Positions 34,944 to 46,866 of a DNA stretch of 64,000 nt are shown here, one piece after another. The stretch is from Laccaria trichodermophora (Eukaryota > Basidiomycota > Agaricomycetes > Agaricales > Hydnangiaceae). A model generated the notes under the pieces. That model was not told the origin of the DNA, made no database searches, and was given only the letters and a program-made list of their open reading frames with translations. Location of the stretch: positions 1 to 64,000 of the forward strand of contig JACTVC010000003.1 in the NCBI GenBank assembly GCA_018417955.1, given 5' to 3'. Positions within the stretch are counted from its first letter, which is position 1. The number at the start of each line of letters is the position of its first letter. Made by a program: the position numbers and the translations under genes.

Positions 34944-35456
34944 ATGCCCGACGTAATGGTGCGAAACGAAACACCCGATAAGCTCAATGTTGCCTTCCGC
35001 TTTGTTGCGCCAGCAAGTTGGAACAACAGTCTTCTCCCAGGCGACACTTGGACCACACACCTTGCATCAACTCCCTACACCGTTGAAGTTCGCCTTGACC
35101 GTGAAAGTAATCAATATTCTCCGCAGGATTCATGGGCTACTGCTGGGGACATTACTGGAGGTTGGTTCGCAGGCGCGGCTAGCGTTCTTGGTGGGGTTTT
35201 TGGCGGCTCTGTAGGTAGGGCCGCTGCGTTGCCTCTGATGAATCATGCGATTCAAGGTAAGTATATTTCCTGCTCTCAGAACAGTGGTCATAGAATTCTG
35301 TCACCAGCGGGAGGGAGATCTGCCCGGGATGCAGATGGAGTAGTGGTTTCTGTTGGGGGCGTCTGGATCCCCTTTTATAACAAAACGTATGCTGTTCGAT
35401 TCGACGAAAATTCGGGGTACAGTTTATGGGATGTGGATGATAATCGGAGGTTGTAG
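34944..35456 (+). CDS. Small beta-rich protein with glycine-zipper-like centre
   Basis: Exons 34944-35256 and 35308-35456 give 153 residues (the 51-nt intron keeps the frame either way). The layout is an N-terminal beta-rich part (MVRNETPDKLNVAFRFVAPA, GDTWTTHLASTPYTVEVRLD), a small-residue hydrophobic stretch (GDITGGWFAGAASVLGGVFG, continuing GSVGRAAALP), and a beta-rich end (WIPFYNKTYAVRF, SGYSLWDV). I believe related small proteins occur widely in Agaricomycetes, but I know no name or function. The regular Gly/Ala spacing is of the kind that packs helices in membranes. No signal peptide. The 334 nt upstream (34610-34943) hold no other gene. Confidence 0.65.
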   Translation: MPDVMVRNETPDKLNVAFRFVAPASWNNSLLPGDTWTTHLASTPYTVEVRLDRESNQYSPQDSWATAGDITGGWFAGAASVLGGVFGGSVGRAAALPLMNHAIQGKYISCSQNSGHRILSPAGGRSARDADGVVVSVGGVWIPFYNKTYAVRFDENSGYSLWDVDDNRRL

Positions 35457-35621
35457 CTTAAACGTTTGTCGGCAACGCCTTTTCCAACTTTCAATCTGCT
35501 ATAATGTATAAAGATGATATACGACAATACGCAGCTAGCGTTAACGCCATCTTGTTTAAAATACATATCCCGATCCGGATTCTATAGATTATTCCCCTCC
35601 GTACGCAGCCAAGCATAGATA

Positions 35622-37795
35622 TCAACAAACAGGTTGATCGAATAAATCTACCTCCTTACCCCGATCCTACGTGAGTTGGTAAAAATTCCTTTAGTTCGAA
35701 ATACCAAGTTTAAAGGGAGTGGAACGTACTGTGTCAGGATAGACTCTTTCATCCCTCATCGAAACCGACGCGATGTCTCGCTTTATGATACCAGCCTTCG
35801 TCAAGGTACCCGCTCGTAAATAGACGAAATACTTACGATGAACCGATACGTCGATGTTGCGTACGATGCATTTGGCTGAGGACCTGTCGGACCCGACGAA
35901 CGAGCTCCAAGCACGGCTGATCGCCTGGCAAATCTCAAAGACCCCACACCCGTACTGAGAGTATCAATCCCGTCAGAGAGTCCGCGAATCCTTTTTCGCG
36001 CGTTAAGTGTCGCTAAGAGGGAGTTTGTATAAACTAGTTCTCTTGCGTGAGTGAGGGTTTCGAGAGAAAAGGGAAAATCGGACTCACGACGTCCCATGCA
36101 AAAGAAAAATGCGATGTAAATGAACGTATTGCCAGCTGCAAGAATCTGGACGATGGAATGTTACCAGACGGCGAGTAAGGGAGAAATAACGTACAGAAAC
36201 GAGGGATGCTACAGCGCACAGGCTTTGTGTGTCGGGTTGGCCTCACATTAGAATGACTGATGGTGGAAGCTTACCTAGTGAGGAGGCCTGTGTTTAAGGA
36301 GAAAACAATCTGGAACCGGCGAAATGAGCGGGAGCCTTCGAAAAAGAAAAAAATTGTTACACACAAGTTTAGTATATATCGTATCTGACCTGCGTATGAC
36401 AGTCTGTAAGCCCACTTTTGAGATCGAAAAGAAGAAAGGTACCGATGTATCCCAGTACGTGAGAGATGTAAAAGTGTGCATAATGTACCAGCAATGAGGA
36501 TGTCTCCCGCTGCTGCTAGCGCGTTGACCGTGATTGACAGCGTCTGGTTCATGCAAGAAATTAACAATGGTAATATAGAAAAAGTGGAGGACGGGACTTG
36601 CTTTGAGGTGCGCGAGTTCAGCGAAGGTCTCCAATGGTAAACTATATTGTTATGCTAAACGGCAACGTCTCAAGTAGGTGGAGGGGACACCCACGAAATG
36701 ATCGTATACGCTGATGGAGTTTTTTTGATGAGCAAGGTAAGAAAGCGTAGACAACTGAAATGAACCTAGGATGCTTCCTGAAGCAAGAGCAGGTTCAGAA
36801 AATACTCAAGGAAGACAAAAGGATAAACACAAACCAAATTCTCCGACGACGAGTACACCCTGTGTTGCCATCAGAGAATCCACAAACCCAGTGATGCAGA
36901 CAAACGTACGATAACACCCGATAGCCATATGTTTCGATCACTCACTACGAAATTGGTCAAAATTCGACGAGAATGGGTACAGGGAGAGCGACGTACATAT
37001 CCAAATGCGTGCTGTCAAAAAACTAGGGAAAAAATGATAATTCAACTTCCTGTTTGCAGGTTGCAAGGCAGGAAAGACGGCTCTCAGTGACTCACCTTTG
37101 CACAAGCAATGCCGTCAGTCCCTGCCCCCAAATGATTAGTTAGCAATCCTGGAGAAAGCGGAGGAATAGAGTCTCACAGTGAATATGACTTCAATCAACA
37201 AAGTACTGCATTCCTAGGTCGGTACACAGACGATGAAGACACAAGAAAGGCCACGTACCGGACTAGGCGATCAAGAAAATGCGTATTCCCCCAATTCGAG
37301 ACGGTATATGAGTAAACTGTATCGATAATATTAATGGTGGAAAAGCGGTGTCATGGGAATGATCATGCCAGTGTGCGTAATGAGGGCTTGGTGTATCGTG
37401 TCGAAGGTGATTACGGCGCTAACCTGCGCAAAACAAGGCATGAGCTCTGTCATATGGAAGGATGATGGCCTTGGGGACAGTTACGAGGAGAGTAATGGGC
37501 CACGGGTCGCTTTGGTGAGTGAAGTAGTACCAGGCCTGAAAGAAAGCAACTGGAATAATTTGGTTGAGAAAACAAGAGAAACGAGTTGTGGTGCACCTCC
37601 AAGTAGGCTGTACGGGTAAGCGTCAACGGGATGGAGGTATGATAGTCATTTGCAAACGCACATCGATGCCACAATAACTGCATTATAAGCCGCTCCCAGA
37701 CTGTAAGAGAAGTTAAGATTGAAAGGTCGAGCCAAAGCGAAGTTCACCAACGTCTCGTCCAGAGCAAGGTGGGGGGCACCAGAAACGTCTGCCAT
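35622..37795 (-). CDS. DUF6534 seven-helix membrane protein (second copy)
   Basis: About 14 small exons from ATG 37795 (MADVSGAPHLALDET) to a stop at 35622-35624. Joined family marks: LGAAYNAVIVASILLGVAFF, SAVITFDTIHQALI, YSYTVSNWGNTHFLDRLV, LIEVIFTGLTALLVQSFLTA, RIWILSDRNIWLSGVI, TVNALAAAGDILIAGTLCTL, FSLNTGLLTSLCAVASLVS, AAGNTFIYIAFFFCMGR and LYTNSLLATLNARKRIRG. These fit DUF6534 along its whole length. One donor reads GCAAGT instead of GT (before the ACGCTGTCAATC exon, near 36600), and another possible GC donor lies near 37370. The splice between about 36610 and 36790 is uncertain. The C-terminal tail is hydrophilic. Ligand unknown. Confidence 0.8.
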
Positions 37796-39802
37796 GTTCA
37801 CAAGCGTCCAGATACTGGAGGTGGGTGATAACTAGGGGACATCCAGGGGCAGGGAGGCTTGAGGTTGAGGTTTTGCTTATATCTTTGCGACGCAAAGGGA
37901 CATCTCGGAGGTTATAGACCTTACATCTCAGGATCTCGTGAGGGTCAAAACTTCTAGCTCATTTCACCATCCGAAAAAGACCATGCGGGTCCTGTAGATG
38001 CATCCAGGATTCCAGGAACTCGGGACTTGCCTCTTCGGAAAAATACGCTGGTCACAAGTGGGGTGTCGGAAACAGTAAAATACTGACAAAGTTCGATGCT
38101 TTGCTTCAACTTGAAAGCTAAAGTTCTGCTATGGAACACGAGGGAACACATGGCAAAAAATACGCAACTTGGCAGCGATCTCCGCCATTTTGGGCGTTGA
38201 CAACTGACTTATAAGTTATACTGTGGTCACAGGGTTGTTTGTCGTCGATCTGTCAAGTCCCCGAATTTTTGTCAGAGACAGCCATTTTTGCACATGTATA
38301 CATATTTACCCTGTAACATCGTCGGCGTGAGAAGTGGCGTTGGTTGGTCTGTGCGTGTGGAAACAGCTGAACTGTTGGAGCCTTGGAGGTCATTTCTGGC
38401 AGTGAATTCAAGGGATAAGCTGTGCGTCTTCGTGTTTCCTTGAGAATGAAGACTTGGAGGCCTAAGTATGATGCATGTGCATGAATCAGCGTGATGCTGT
38501 AGCGCGACAAGGCCGAAAAGTTTCATGACGACTGCAAGGAGAATTTTAACTGCTCGAGCTCATGACATGGCACCCAGAGTGTGAGGATGTGGTTTTTTCG
38601 AAACTTATTGCTTATCGTCAGATCAAATTTTCTCGGTCATTGCCGATGGCCATGGCTTCTGTTGATTCACATGCACCCGTGACCCAGGTACCCAAGGGCC
38701 AAAGCTCCCTCTTTCAAGATGATCTGATCCACACAACTTACAAGAGCTTACAAGCCTGATCCAAGCCCGTTGGGAAAACTTCTTCGGTACGAACCTGTAC
38801 ATGCTTATATACCTGTATGCGCACGCCTCACACGGCGGTGAGACAAAGCCGGACATGTCCAAATTATTGACCTATTATAAGTTATTTTTCGAACACAGAG
38901 GGTCGATGCCAATGACACTGAAGTCATTGAAGCTGAGCCCTTCGAAACCAAAACTCACTCAATGCTTTCCAGTCTATACTTACCCAACAGTGTTGGCATT
39001 TGAGCAACATTCGAGCCTCTTTGCGGTGTACTAATTTGGGACTCGAGAGGCTCGAAATTTGCCTCCGTTTATCGCGTACTAAGTACTACTTAGTAGCCTC
39101 AGTAGGCTTGCCTCGAGGCTCTTTTGATCCTCATTGGGACCGCGCCGGAATATATCTATCTATCTATCTATCTTTGACTCATCCCAACATGCTTTCAGTG
39201 TCTTACCTCTTCCTCCAATATCGCCTGCTCATTGACTGTTAAGTCATAAATACTGTCATCATCAGACTTGAAAAATCCGTGAGGGCAATGGAAGGGTGTG
39301 CTCTTCGGTATTGGAGTCCTCAGTCAAGTCTCCATCCAGCAGTTGCGTTATTCGGGTAACGAGAATTTAAATGTCGCTAAAATGCTGCTTTGATCTAGCC
39401 TCCAGATGGCAGAAATGACCCTGTTTTTCAAATCGGGCCAAAATTTGAGCCATTACAATTTACATCTCAACGACTCCGCTTGTCCGCTGGCATTATTGAA
39501 CAGCGCATTTCCGGAAATGTCTCAGTGAGGGCTTTCCAGCAGCATTATTTTTTAACTTCTCGAGTTCTGTATGATCATACAAATAACACGAAAGTCTCTA
39601 AGTTTTGCAAATTTCCTCGACAAGCTCCTTTCAGGCTTGTGGTCCACAGGCAGAATTTCTTCAAGAAAAAACTGTACGTATATGTCCACCAATTTTAAGA
39701 AGTTGATTTCAAGTACTTGTGGTGAAGAGCGCCGATTTACAAAACTAGTTGAGGTACCGCATTGATATGGAGGTGCGGCGTCAGCATCAACGGGCTCAGC
39801 TT
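37796..39802. other. Intergenic region with a tetranucleotide microsatellite
   Basis: About 2 kb with only short motif-free ORFs. A TATC tetranucleotide run (about five copies) lies at 39153-39173. No gene recognised. Confidence 0.45.
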
Positions 39803-41108
39803 TCAGGAATCCCGTTCAGGTCTACAGGATACTGCATCACCTTCGTTGTTGATCCTCGCTAACCAATCTTTCTGCCAAACCTCATAGTTTTCGGGATATG
39901 GATCCACCAGGAATCTAGCATATTCACCGACACCCTCCATATAGTTTTCTCCAAACAATTCCTTCTTTAACTTGTGTGAGGATGTATACTTTGCAGAGGG
40001 CGCATGTAACAAGATCTTTCTCAGCGTTTTTGGGAGGAATGGTAACATTTTCCTGTGATAGAAATAAGCTGTATGATCGGTAACAAATCGATAGTTTTAA
40101 CTACCGTATAAAGGTGTCTTTCATATGAAGACACATCAACGATGGCGCCATGCCCACTAAAGAGCTTTCGGGTTCTTCAAGATAGCCTTCGATTTGTAAT
40201 CGCCTAAGAGATGGAAAAACGGTGGGAGGGCCCGACCACAATAACTTCAAGTTTCTTGTAAAAGATCGATTGAAAGGGATTTTTCTGAAAATTGAGAGAT
40301 CTTGGAGGACGGGCAACTCGGGAAGCATAACTTCCAGAAGGCAGTGCTCATACATCAACCAATGTATAGTGAGATTTTCCAGAGACTGGGCCCCCGCTTC
40401 CAGAATGCGACGAAGAGCGGAAAGGGTGGCGTATTGGCAGCGATCAAGCGAAGAGTGAGAAACCTCGAGCCAATCAAGATTCGCAAAACCCCCCACTTGT
40501 AGAGTTGAACCTGGCATGCGGGCCAAATCCTCCGCCTCTTGCGCCAATTCCGCTTCCTCTTCAGCGGTTAATTCGTAAAAACTGTCACCGTCAGACTCGG
40601 ATACGGAGGAGTGGCTTTCATTTAATTCAGAGTCTGTTTCCCCTTGATAAGCGTCCGTACAGGCCTCGGAAGTGCTCTCCTTCCAAGTAGGGTCTCTGAT
40701 TTGCGACGACTCGTTCTGCGACAACTCCTTTTGCGACGACTTTTTATGCGACGACTCATTCTGCGACGACTCGCTCTGCGATGACTCCTCATCCGTGTCA
40801 GCCTCTGCATACGTGTCCGCCGTATAGACGTGTTTCATCGGATCGGGACAGTGGACAAAAAGATTCCTGATGCGTCTAAGCTCGGGTGGAACCAATGATA
40901 TTATAGATTCGAACGCGGTGATTTGGTCGCAATTCGTGAGCGCGATGCTTTGATATCGATATGGTTTGGAATACGTGTTTATTAGCCGCGAGACTTGGGA
41001 AAGGGCGATTGCGGTGGTTCCGTCGTCTCTGCAAGCCATGGAGAAGATGATTGCCCATACTTCTGGGGGACATTCCTCAACCATATCGCGGTCGCCGTGG
41101 TCGTGCAA
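39803..41108 (-). CDS. F-box/LRR-like protein (copy B)
   Basis: Exons 41108-40105 and 40052-39803 give 417 residues from the first ATG, or 409 from the second (41084), which aligns better with copy A. It has the same plan: EECPPEVWAIIFSMACRD, SQVSRLINTYSKPYRYQSIA, an acidic Ser/Gln-rich linker with repeated SQNESS/SQKELS units, LRR-like lines (LENLTIHWLMYEH, LPVLQDLSIFRK, FPSLRRLQIEGYLEE) and a common end (LARINNEGDAVS). The intron is in the same phase as in copy A. The Ser/Gln repeat replaces the Ser/Asp repeat of copy A, so the linker evolves fast by repeat expansion. Confidence 0.8.
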
Positions 41109-42397
41109 AAGGAGCAGGTGTTACATAAGCCATCACCACATGTTCGTAAACTATTTTTAGAAGAAAGAACTTGGATGTTGATGCTTTCAAGAGATATACT
41201 TAGCAGACGCTGGTTGTTATATGTGATATATTGATAAGGGTGGAGTTATTTACTTTCAAAGTTGGTAGTGGCTCAATAGTGGCTTGTACTTGGCATTACC
41301 GTAACATCAAAGCCAAGAAATAACTCGGCATTTAAACAGTGTATGGAACAACAGAGAGTGCAAGACGCAGCACTGGACGAAAAACATTTAAATTCAACGA
41401 ATACTACTACCAAATATAAACATTGCTAATAAGAACAGGGAACAGGAATGGCGTACCTTGCAAATCCCGGATGTGCCGAAAACTGCGGCCTCGAAAGCTC
41501 GACATGAAAAACGTCGCGTAAATGTCAACTGAACGGCCTGAGTAAATTTTATATCAAAGTTTCATGCTCGGAATGGATCATATCGACGCCAGCTGCTAAG
41601 GTCACATTTCCATCCATTGATATAAGCAAGGGATTACAAATGTAAACCAAATAGGCGGTTGAGACTCCTAGCGCGCTGCGAGGAGGTGGGATGAGTGGGA
41701 GAAAAATAAGCAATGGAATAGCGAAGCATATACCTCAAAGAGACAGGGAGATCAGATTTATCGCTCAATGATTTTTGTAACAGAGGATGAAATCCTTCCT
41801 GCGAGAAACTGGCATTGAAAAGAGAGGAGGGTGGAGGCTTCCGACTGTTTGATTCGCAAGCAAGATGAGGAGGCAGAGAGAAACAATATTGAGATATTTC
41901 GACATTCACGGTGACGGCTTATGCCTAATACGGAATTCGCACCAACAGAAACGTGGGCTGATGCGACGCGTAGGAGCAGCAACATCAATGAAGGTCGAGG
42001 AGAGCGCCGTTGAGATCGCGCAAGTCGGTCGCCGTTTGAAAGCGTGAGGTTCTGATGTACCTTGCCGGGGGTGTTAAATACCTTACAAACGAACCTGGAT
42101 GATGACGCTCATATTAGATAGAAGAGAGAGATGATGGCAATAACCCTAAACGGTGGGTTGTGACTTCGAGACAGACTGGAGACAAGGGGAGTCTGCGTGA
42201 GGGAAGGACGACGAGATGTCGAGGAGTTCGACAAGTCAGTTCCAAGTTCGGCCAGTAAATTCCGAGTCGATGCGTCATGACGTACGTACGTTTGCAAAAA
42301 GCCTATGTGACCATGACGCACATCATAGACTCAAGGATTGGAAGGAGGTGAGGGCGAGGACTGTCGCTGTCGAATAGGTTCCTCATGACCTTGATCA

Positions 42398-43033
42398 ATG
42401 AGGTGCGTAAGATTTGCGCGAAAGGTTGGTGAAAGGATGATTTTGGGTCGGGCTTGCAAGGTAATATTTTCAATAACGCCGACGTTGCATGAGAAAGTGG
42501 TAGCCAAAAAAGGTAGGGTATTGGAACGAGATGAGGGGGACGCGAAGATGATTCCTCGACTAAGTGGGAGCCTGGGGTTACACATTACCTGCTACCATTC
42601 TTCTACAAATGAATTCGAGACTGACGTACCTCAACGTGCGGACATCCTATCGCATATAGCGACGACAACGAAATGGCAGGGTCATACGATGCAAACTGAA
42701 GGGATCGCTAAGTCAGTCATCGTTCACGACATGATATCAAGCATCAAAGAATGGCACAGCCACCTCGACTCCGAAACGCTTTCAAATTCAACCTTCCTGA
42801 GCCTCATAATGAAAGACATGGTTACAAAGACAAGCCAATCATCCTGGAATACTGGTATGGCATTTCGGGGTGAACCATTTGTTGCTCAAATATCGCCGTG
42901 GCGAGGCCGTCGGAAGGTGATGGCTGGGGACTCATTCTGGACAAGGGGCGACAATCATGTGCTGTATGCGAGGGGCGACGTCGGTAACTCGTCATTTTGG
43001 GCCTGTCCGCTTCGGTTTGACATACCTTCATAG
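42398..43033 (+). CDS. Orphan ORF of 211 codons
   Basis: The longest open frame in the window outside repeats and recognised genes. It starts MRCVRFARKVGERMIL and contains KSVIVHDMISSIKEWHSHLD. I recognise no domain. The opposite strand also has a long ORF (43541-42822) with possible GT-AG introns, including the segment MLAAYHELIADALRFSM, so the true coding strand is open. Either could be chance. Confidence 0.25.
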   Translation: MRCVRFARKVGERMILGRACKVIFSITPTLHEKVVAKKGRVLERDEGDAKMIPRLSGSLGLHITCYHSSTNEFETDVPQRADILSHIATTTKWQGHTMQTEGIAKSVIVHDMISSIKEWHSHLDSETLSNSTFLSLIMKDMVTKTSQSSWNTGMAFRGEPFVAQISPWRGRRKVMAGDSFWTRGDNHVLYARGDVGNSSFWACPLRFDIPS

Positions 43034-44253
43034 AGAATCGTAACGCGTCAGCGATGAGCTCATGGTACGCGGCGAGCATGCCGGGGTTCAACTTCGGAGA
43101 GTTTGGGATGAAGGAGCTTGCGCGGCGTAATTGAACTCCCCCGATCAACAACTTGCGGGAGACTTTTAGCAGGCGGTCTTGCGGTGGAGATAGTGGCGAT
43201 GAGACTTTGGGCTGTAATGACAGAAAGAGATGGCCAAGATGCGGAAATGACAAGGGGGCAACAGTTGGTTGGTACTTATTTTGGTTTAGGAACATCCAAG
43301 TTGACTTACCCCGATGGAGACAGATCATCGGTATATTACAGCATGCGGTACGCGATGAGCGCGAGTTGGTATTCAATTGACCTCTGTGGGGCGAGGATGT
43401 TGCGAGGATGAGGGAAATTTGTGCTAGTAAGTTCATTCTCGTATCAGTGGCATGAAGCACTTTTTCACGTACTCTCCCCTGCCCCCTTGAATCAGCGAGA
43501 GGAACCAGTGGGGACTCTTTAAGAATTTGAAGCGCGACCATTTTTCAGGAAGGAATGTGGCACAACCCGAAAGCGCGGGCAATGCTTGGTTTCCCCTCGT
43601 AGAGGCTCAAACTTCACATATCCAGACGTACTGTTCATAAAACGGTGATTTTCACCGGCCATATTTCTATGCAGCGGAGCTCCGAGCGACAAGGACACTC
43701 CACCTTTTAGGATCCCTCGTCGCGTTCTCCCCCATCGTCAATCGAAATTCTTTCCGTCGATCTGAAGATGTATCTGAAACCTCCCTTTCTACCCTCGGTC
43801 TTGCTATACAATGCGCCATGTCCCTTCAGGTCACCACGGAACGCCCGGGCGCTCGCAATTCCCCAGAAGAAAGCCGAATGTGTCTCCCAACCCCTTTCGA
43901 TCTGGGTGCAGGGTACATTTGCAGGACACAATTCATTCATTGTTTCGGCAAGTTCTCCTGGCTCACGCGGAAAAACTTGCCATGATCTTGGGTCAAACCC
44001 CCCAATAAGCGTCTTCCGAATTTCGGCTTGGTTGATACCGTCACATACGGAAACTTTTCGATTCAGAGCCACCGTTCAAGACCCCTGACCCAAACAGACG
44101 CATATGTTATGGCTACCTTCGCGATAGGGCTGTTTGATATTTTGCTCAGCTCGGGACCCGACCCCTTTTTTGATGCAAGCCCATCGTCAGACGTCAAGCA
44201 TGTCAAGGCCGAATTAGACTTTCTTCCTAGTCTTGGGCTCAATCACGTCACGC

Positions 44254-44279
44254 CTAGGGTTGATTAGGGTTAGGGTCAG
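44254..44279 (+). repeat. Short interstitial telomere-like tract
   Basis: GATTAGGGTTAGGG plus a near copy just before it, about 2-3 units of the fungal telomere repeat TTAGGG. Too short to be a telomere. It may be a repair scar or chance. Confidence 0.4.
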
Positions 44280-46866
44280 CATCTGTTCGCCTTGTGTTCG
44301 CCTTCAACTTTTTCACCGCAACATCTTCGGACAAATTTACCATCTTGAAGCCCGTTGACAACGGCAGATTCTCGTCACCGAGCTAACTCTCGGCTTTCCG
44401 GTAAATATGAGGTGGCCGTTTTTGAGGTGAGTGATCGCCACTCTTTTTGATATCACGGGTTGTCTAAAACTCCCTATGTACAGTTGGGCAGGCGCTTTCG
44501 CCCATCGCCACAACTTTCCAGCTTTGAGCGCTAAATTCAGGACAACGCTTTATCTCCCCACAACGTATTTCCAGGCCCACTTCGGCAGGTTTTCTGCAGA
44601 CTCCTATAGGTTCCACCATAGATGAATTGCCGGCTATCCAAAGGCCTGCATGTGCAAGTCATGACTGCACGTTGAACTAGGTGACCGTTCGGAAGAAGCG
44701 ACGGTCCGCGTCCTCCCCCACTAGTGCTGGAGATTAAGCGCTCTATGATCCTGGCTTCACTACACAGATCCCAATCGACGCCCGCTTTCTTCAAAATTCG
44801 ATTCACCTTCTTTGAAGGTCGAACTCTAATTGACAATCTAGTGCGGGCCTTCCTGGGCCTTCAGAACCTCATCGACTTGACCGTTCCAGAATTTTGCGCC
44901 ACAACCCCTGATCGTTAATTAACAGTTGTTGTGTCGGTCCCGAGGCCTCTTCATACAATTGGTGATTATTCCCTTCTCCTACGCCCTTGGTAATCGCTGT
45001 GCAACAACATAATCAAGGGCAGGCTGTCGATTTAAGAGGAGGAGAAGGGAGTGATGGAGGGGGGATGTTGGGTTCTCGTTGCTACCTCATGATCAGGTTG
45101 TCCTCGTCATATCAGTCTCCACCTTCTCCCGCGCGCTCATCACCATTTATTAACGGCCCCATCACAACTGTGAGCGCTCAACTTCGCCATCTCATATCTG
45201 ATTGTCGCAACAATTAAGTAGCCGTTATCGATTATCGTGAAACATGGTGGAAATTGTCGGTTTTCAAACGCAGTTACAGCGGTATAATTTTGGTGTTTCT
45301 ACGCACCGCTCAGAAAAAGTGGTGTGGGTTTTGTTACAGATGTTCAGAGCGCGTACGGCCTGTTCTTTTTCTACGCATCTATGGGCTGATAAACTTCACA
45401 GCAGCATGCGGTGGTTACGCCACCCAACACAATACCCTCAATAAGGTGGGAAAGACCTTCGAACGCCCTGGTCATCTATTTGGTCGGTCGAACTGAACAC
45501 AAGGTTAACACACCGGAATCCGGAAATGTATTTAATCACGGTCGAAGTTCTTGTTCTCTATTTACCATCTGACCTCTTGAGCGCTTCTAGGAGGCAGTTC
45601 ACACTGATGTTACCCATATTGACTCGATGATGAGGGTTGTGCGGATGAATCGGCGTACAGAAACTTGGTTCCGTTATGGTCAAACAGCTCGCTCCACTAA
45701 ATGACGCACGGGTGAGTGGCTCCATCCGGACGCCTATCTAATTGTTGCAATACATACCGTGCATCTCATCGTCTTTTTTCAGGTGCCGCGACTGCGGTAC
45801 GAAAAATTTTATATCTAAATTCTGAATGACAAAACGGGGCAAAATTTTTCTTGCAACACATGCCCTTGAACTGGGACAACAACAAAGATTCATTGAAGAC
45901 AAGCTCAACATAACGCGCGGCGACAGGTATGTCCAAACATCCTTTAAGCTTTCCTACGGTCTGATTTTTCAATCGTTTTTTTCGAGGTGGTCCACATACT
46001 CGGAGACGCTCCTCCTTTCCGAACTCGTGGCCTCACAGACTTCCCGAAACTTCCATAAAACCTTCTGGTTGTCCGTTCCTGGTTAATACCCTCGTTTTAC
46101 TGCTGGAGACCATTGATCCTGGTAATGTCTATGTCTCGATTTGGTTAACCACTTATCTTGATATTCCCTGCTGGTACCAGGGACCATGCCACAGGGTGAG
46201 TTGCATCTCAATTCCGAATCACAAGACCCGAGCAAGTTATTGGGTGTTCCCACCTCTTTCGCGGGGATCATCAGTAAAAACAAAGACATTCGACAACCGT
46301 GTAGAGTCAAAAAGTTGTTTGATGACGACGTGCCTCAAAACAACTTTATTTCGCGTCAACTGATCGAGACCGGGCAGAGCGAATCTCAAAGTTTATCTGT
46401 TATCCTGGTCAGTCTATACCTTAGTCATTCGGCTAAATTATCCAGCATTAGTCGTGTGAAGTCCTTTTGCTAACTTCGTGCTTCCATGCTAGCCAATATC
46501 GAATCTAGATCATGGACGAATTGTTTTCTTGCCCTCCAAATTCTACCAAGATCTGGTATTGCTGATTACCTCATGCGTCATTTGCGAGGTGCTAGGAGAT
46601 CCTACGAGATATCTATCCCCAGCGGCAATAACTTTATCATCGTTCCACAGACACAACCCGAGGTGGAAATTTCATGTATCTGGCGGTTGAATTTCAATTC
46701 CCCGACTGCCCGAAATAACGCAATGACCCCCGGAAGTGAAACGCACTAGTTGCAATTGCTTGGCTTCACTGCGAGGCATCCGGGCAATAGACTGCAACTG
46801 ATCCACCACTTAAAGGCCAACTTCCCCAGAATCAAATCATCAGTTTCCCTCAGGTTCTCCATACGC

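Larger units (their letters stand above)
41109..46866. other. Long region without a nameable gene
   Basis: About 5.8 kb. It contains an unexplained 211-codon ORF (42398-43033), possible F-box-like debris around 43.7-44.9 kb (for example KHVKAELDFLPSLG and RAFLGLQNLIDLTVPE on the forward strand), and short ORFs at 45826-46086 and 46195-46473 without motif. Some of this may be exons of genes I could not assemble. Confidence 0.4.

Noticed and set aside
19582..41108. A classical secondary-metabolite cluster around the regulators and aminotransferase
   Set aside because: No polyketide synthase, peptide synthetase, terpene synthase, P450 or transporter is visible in the window.
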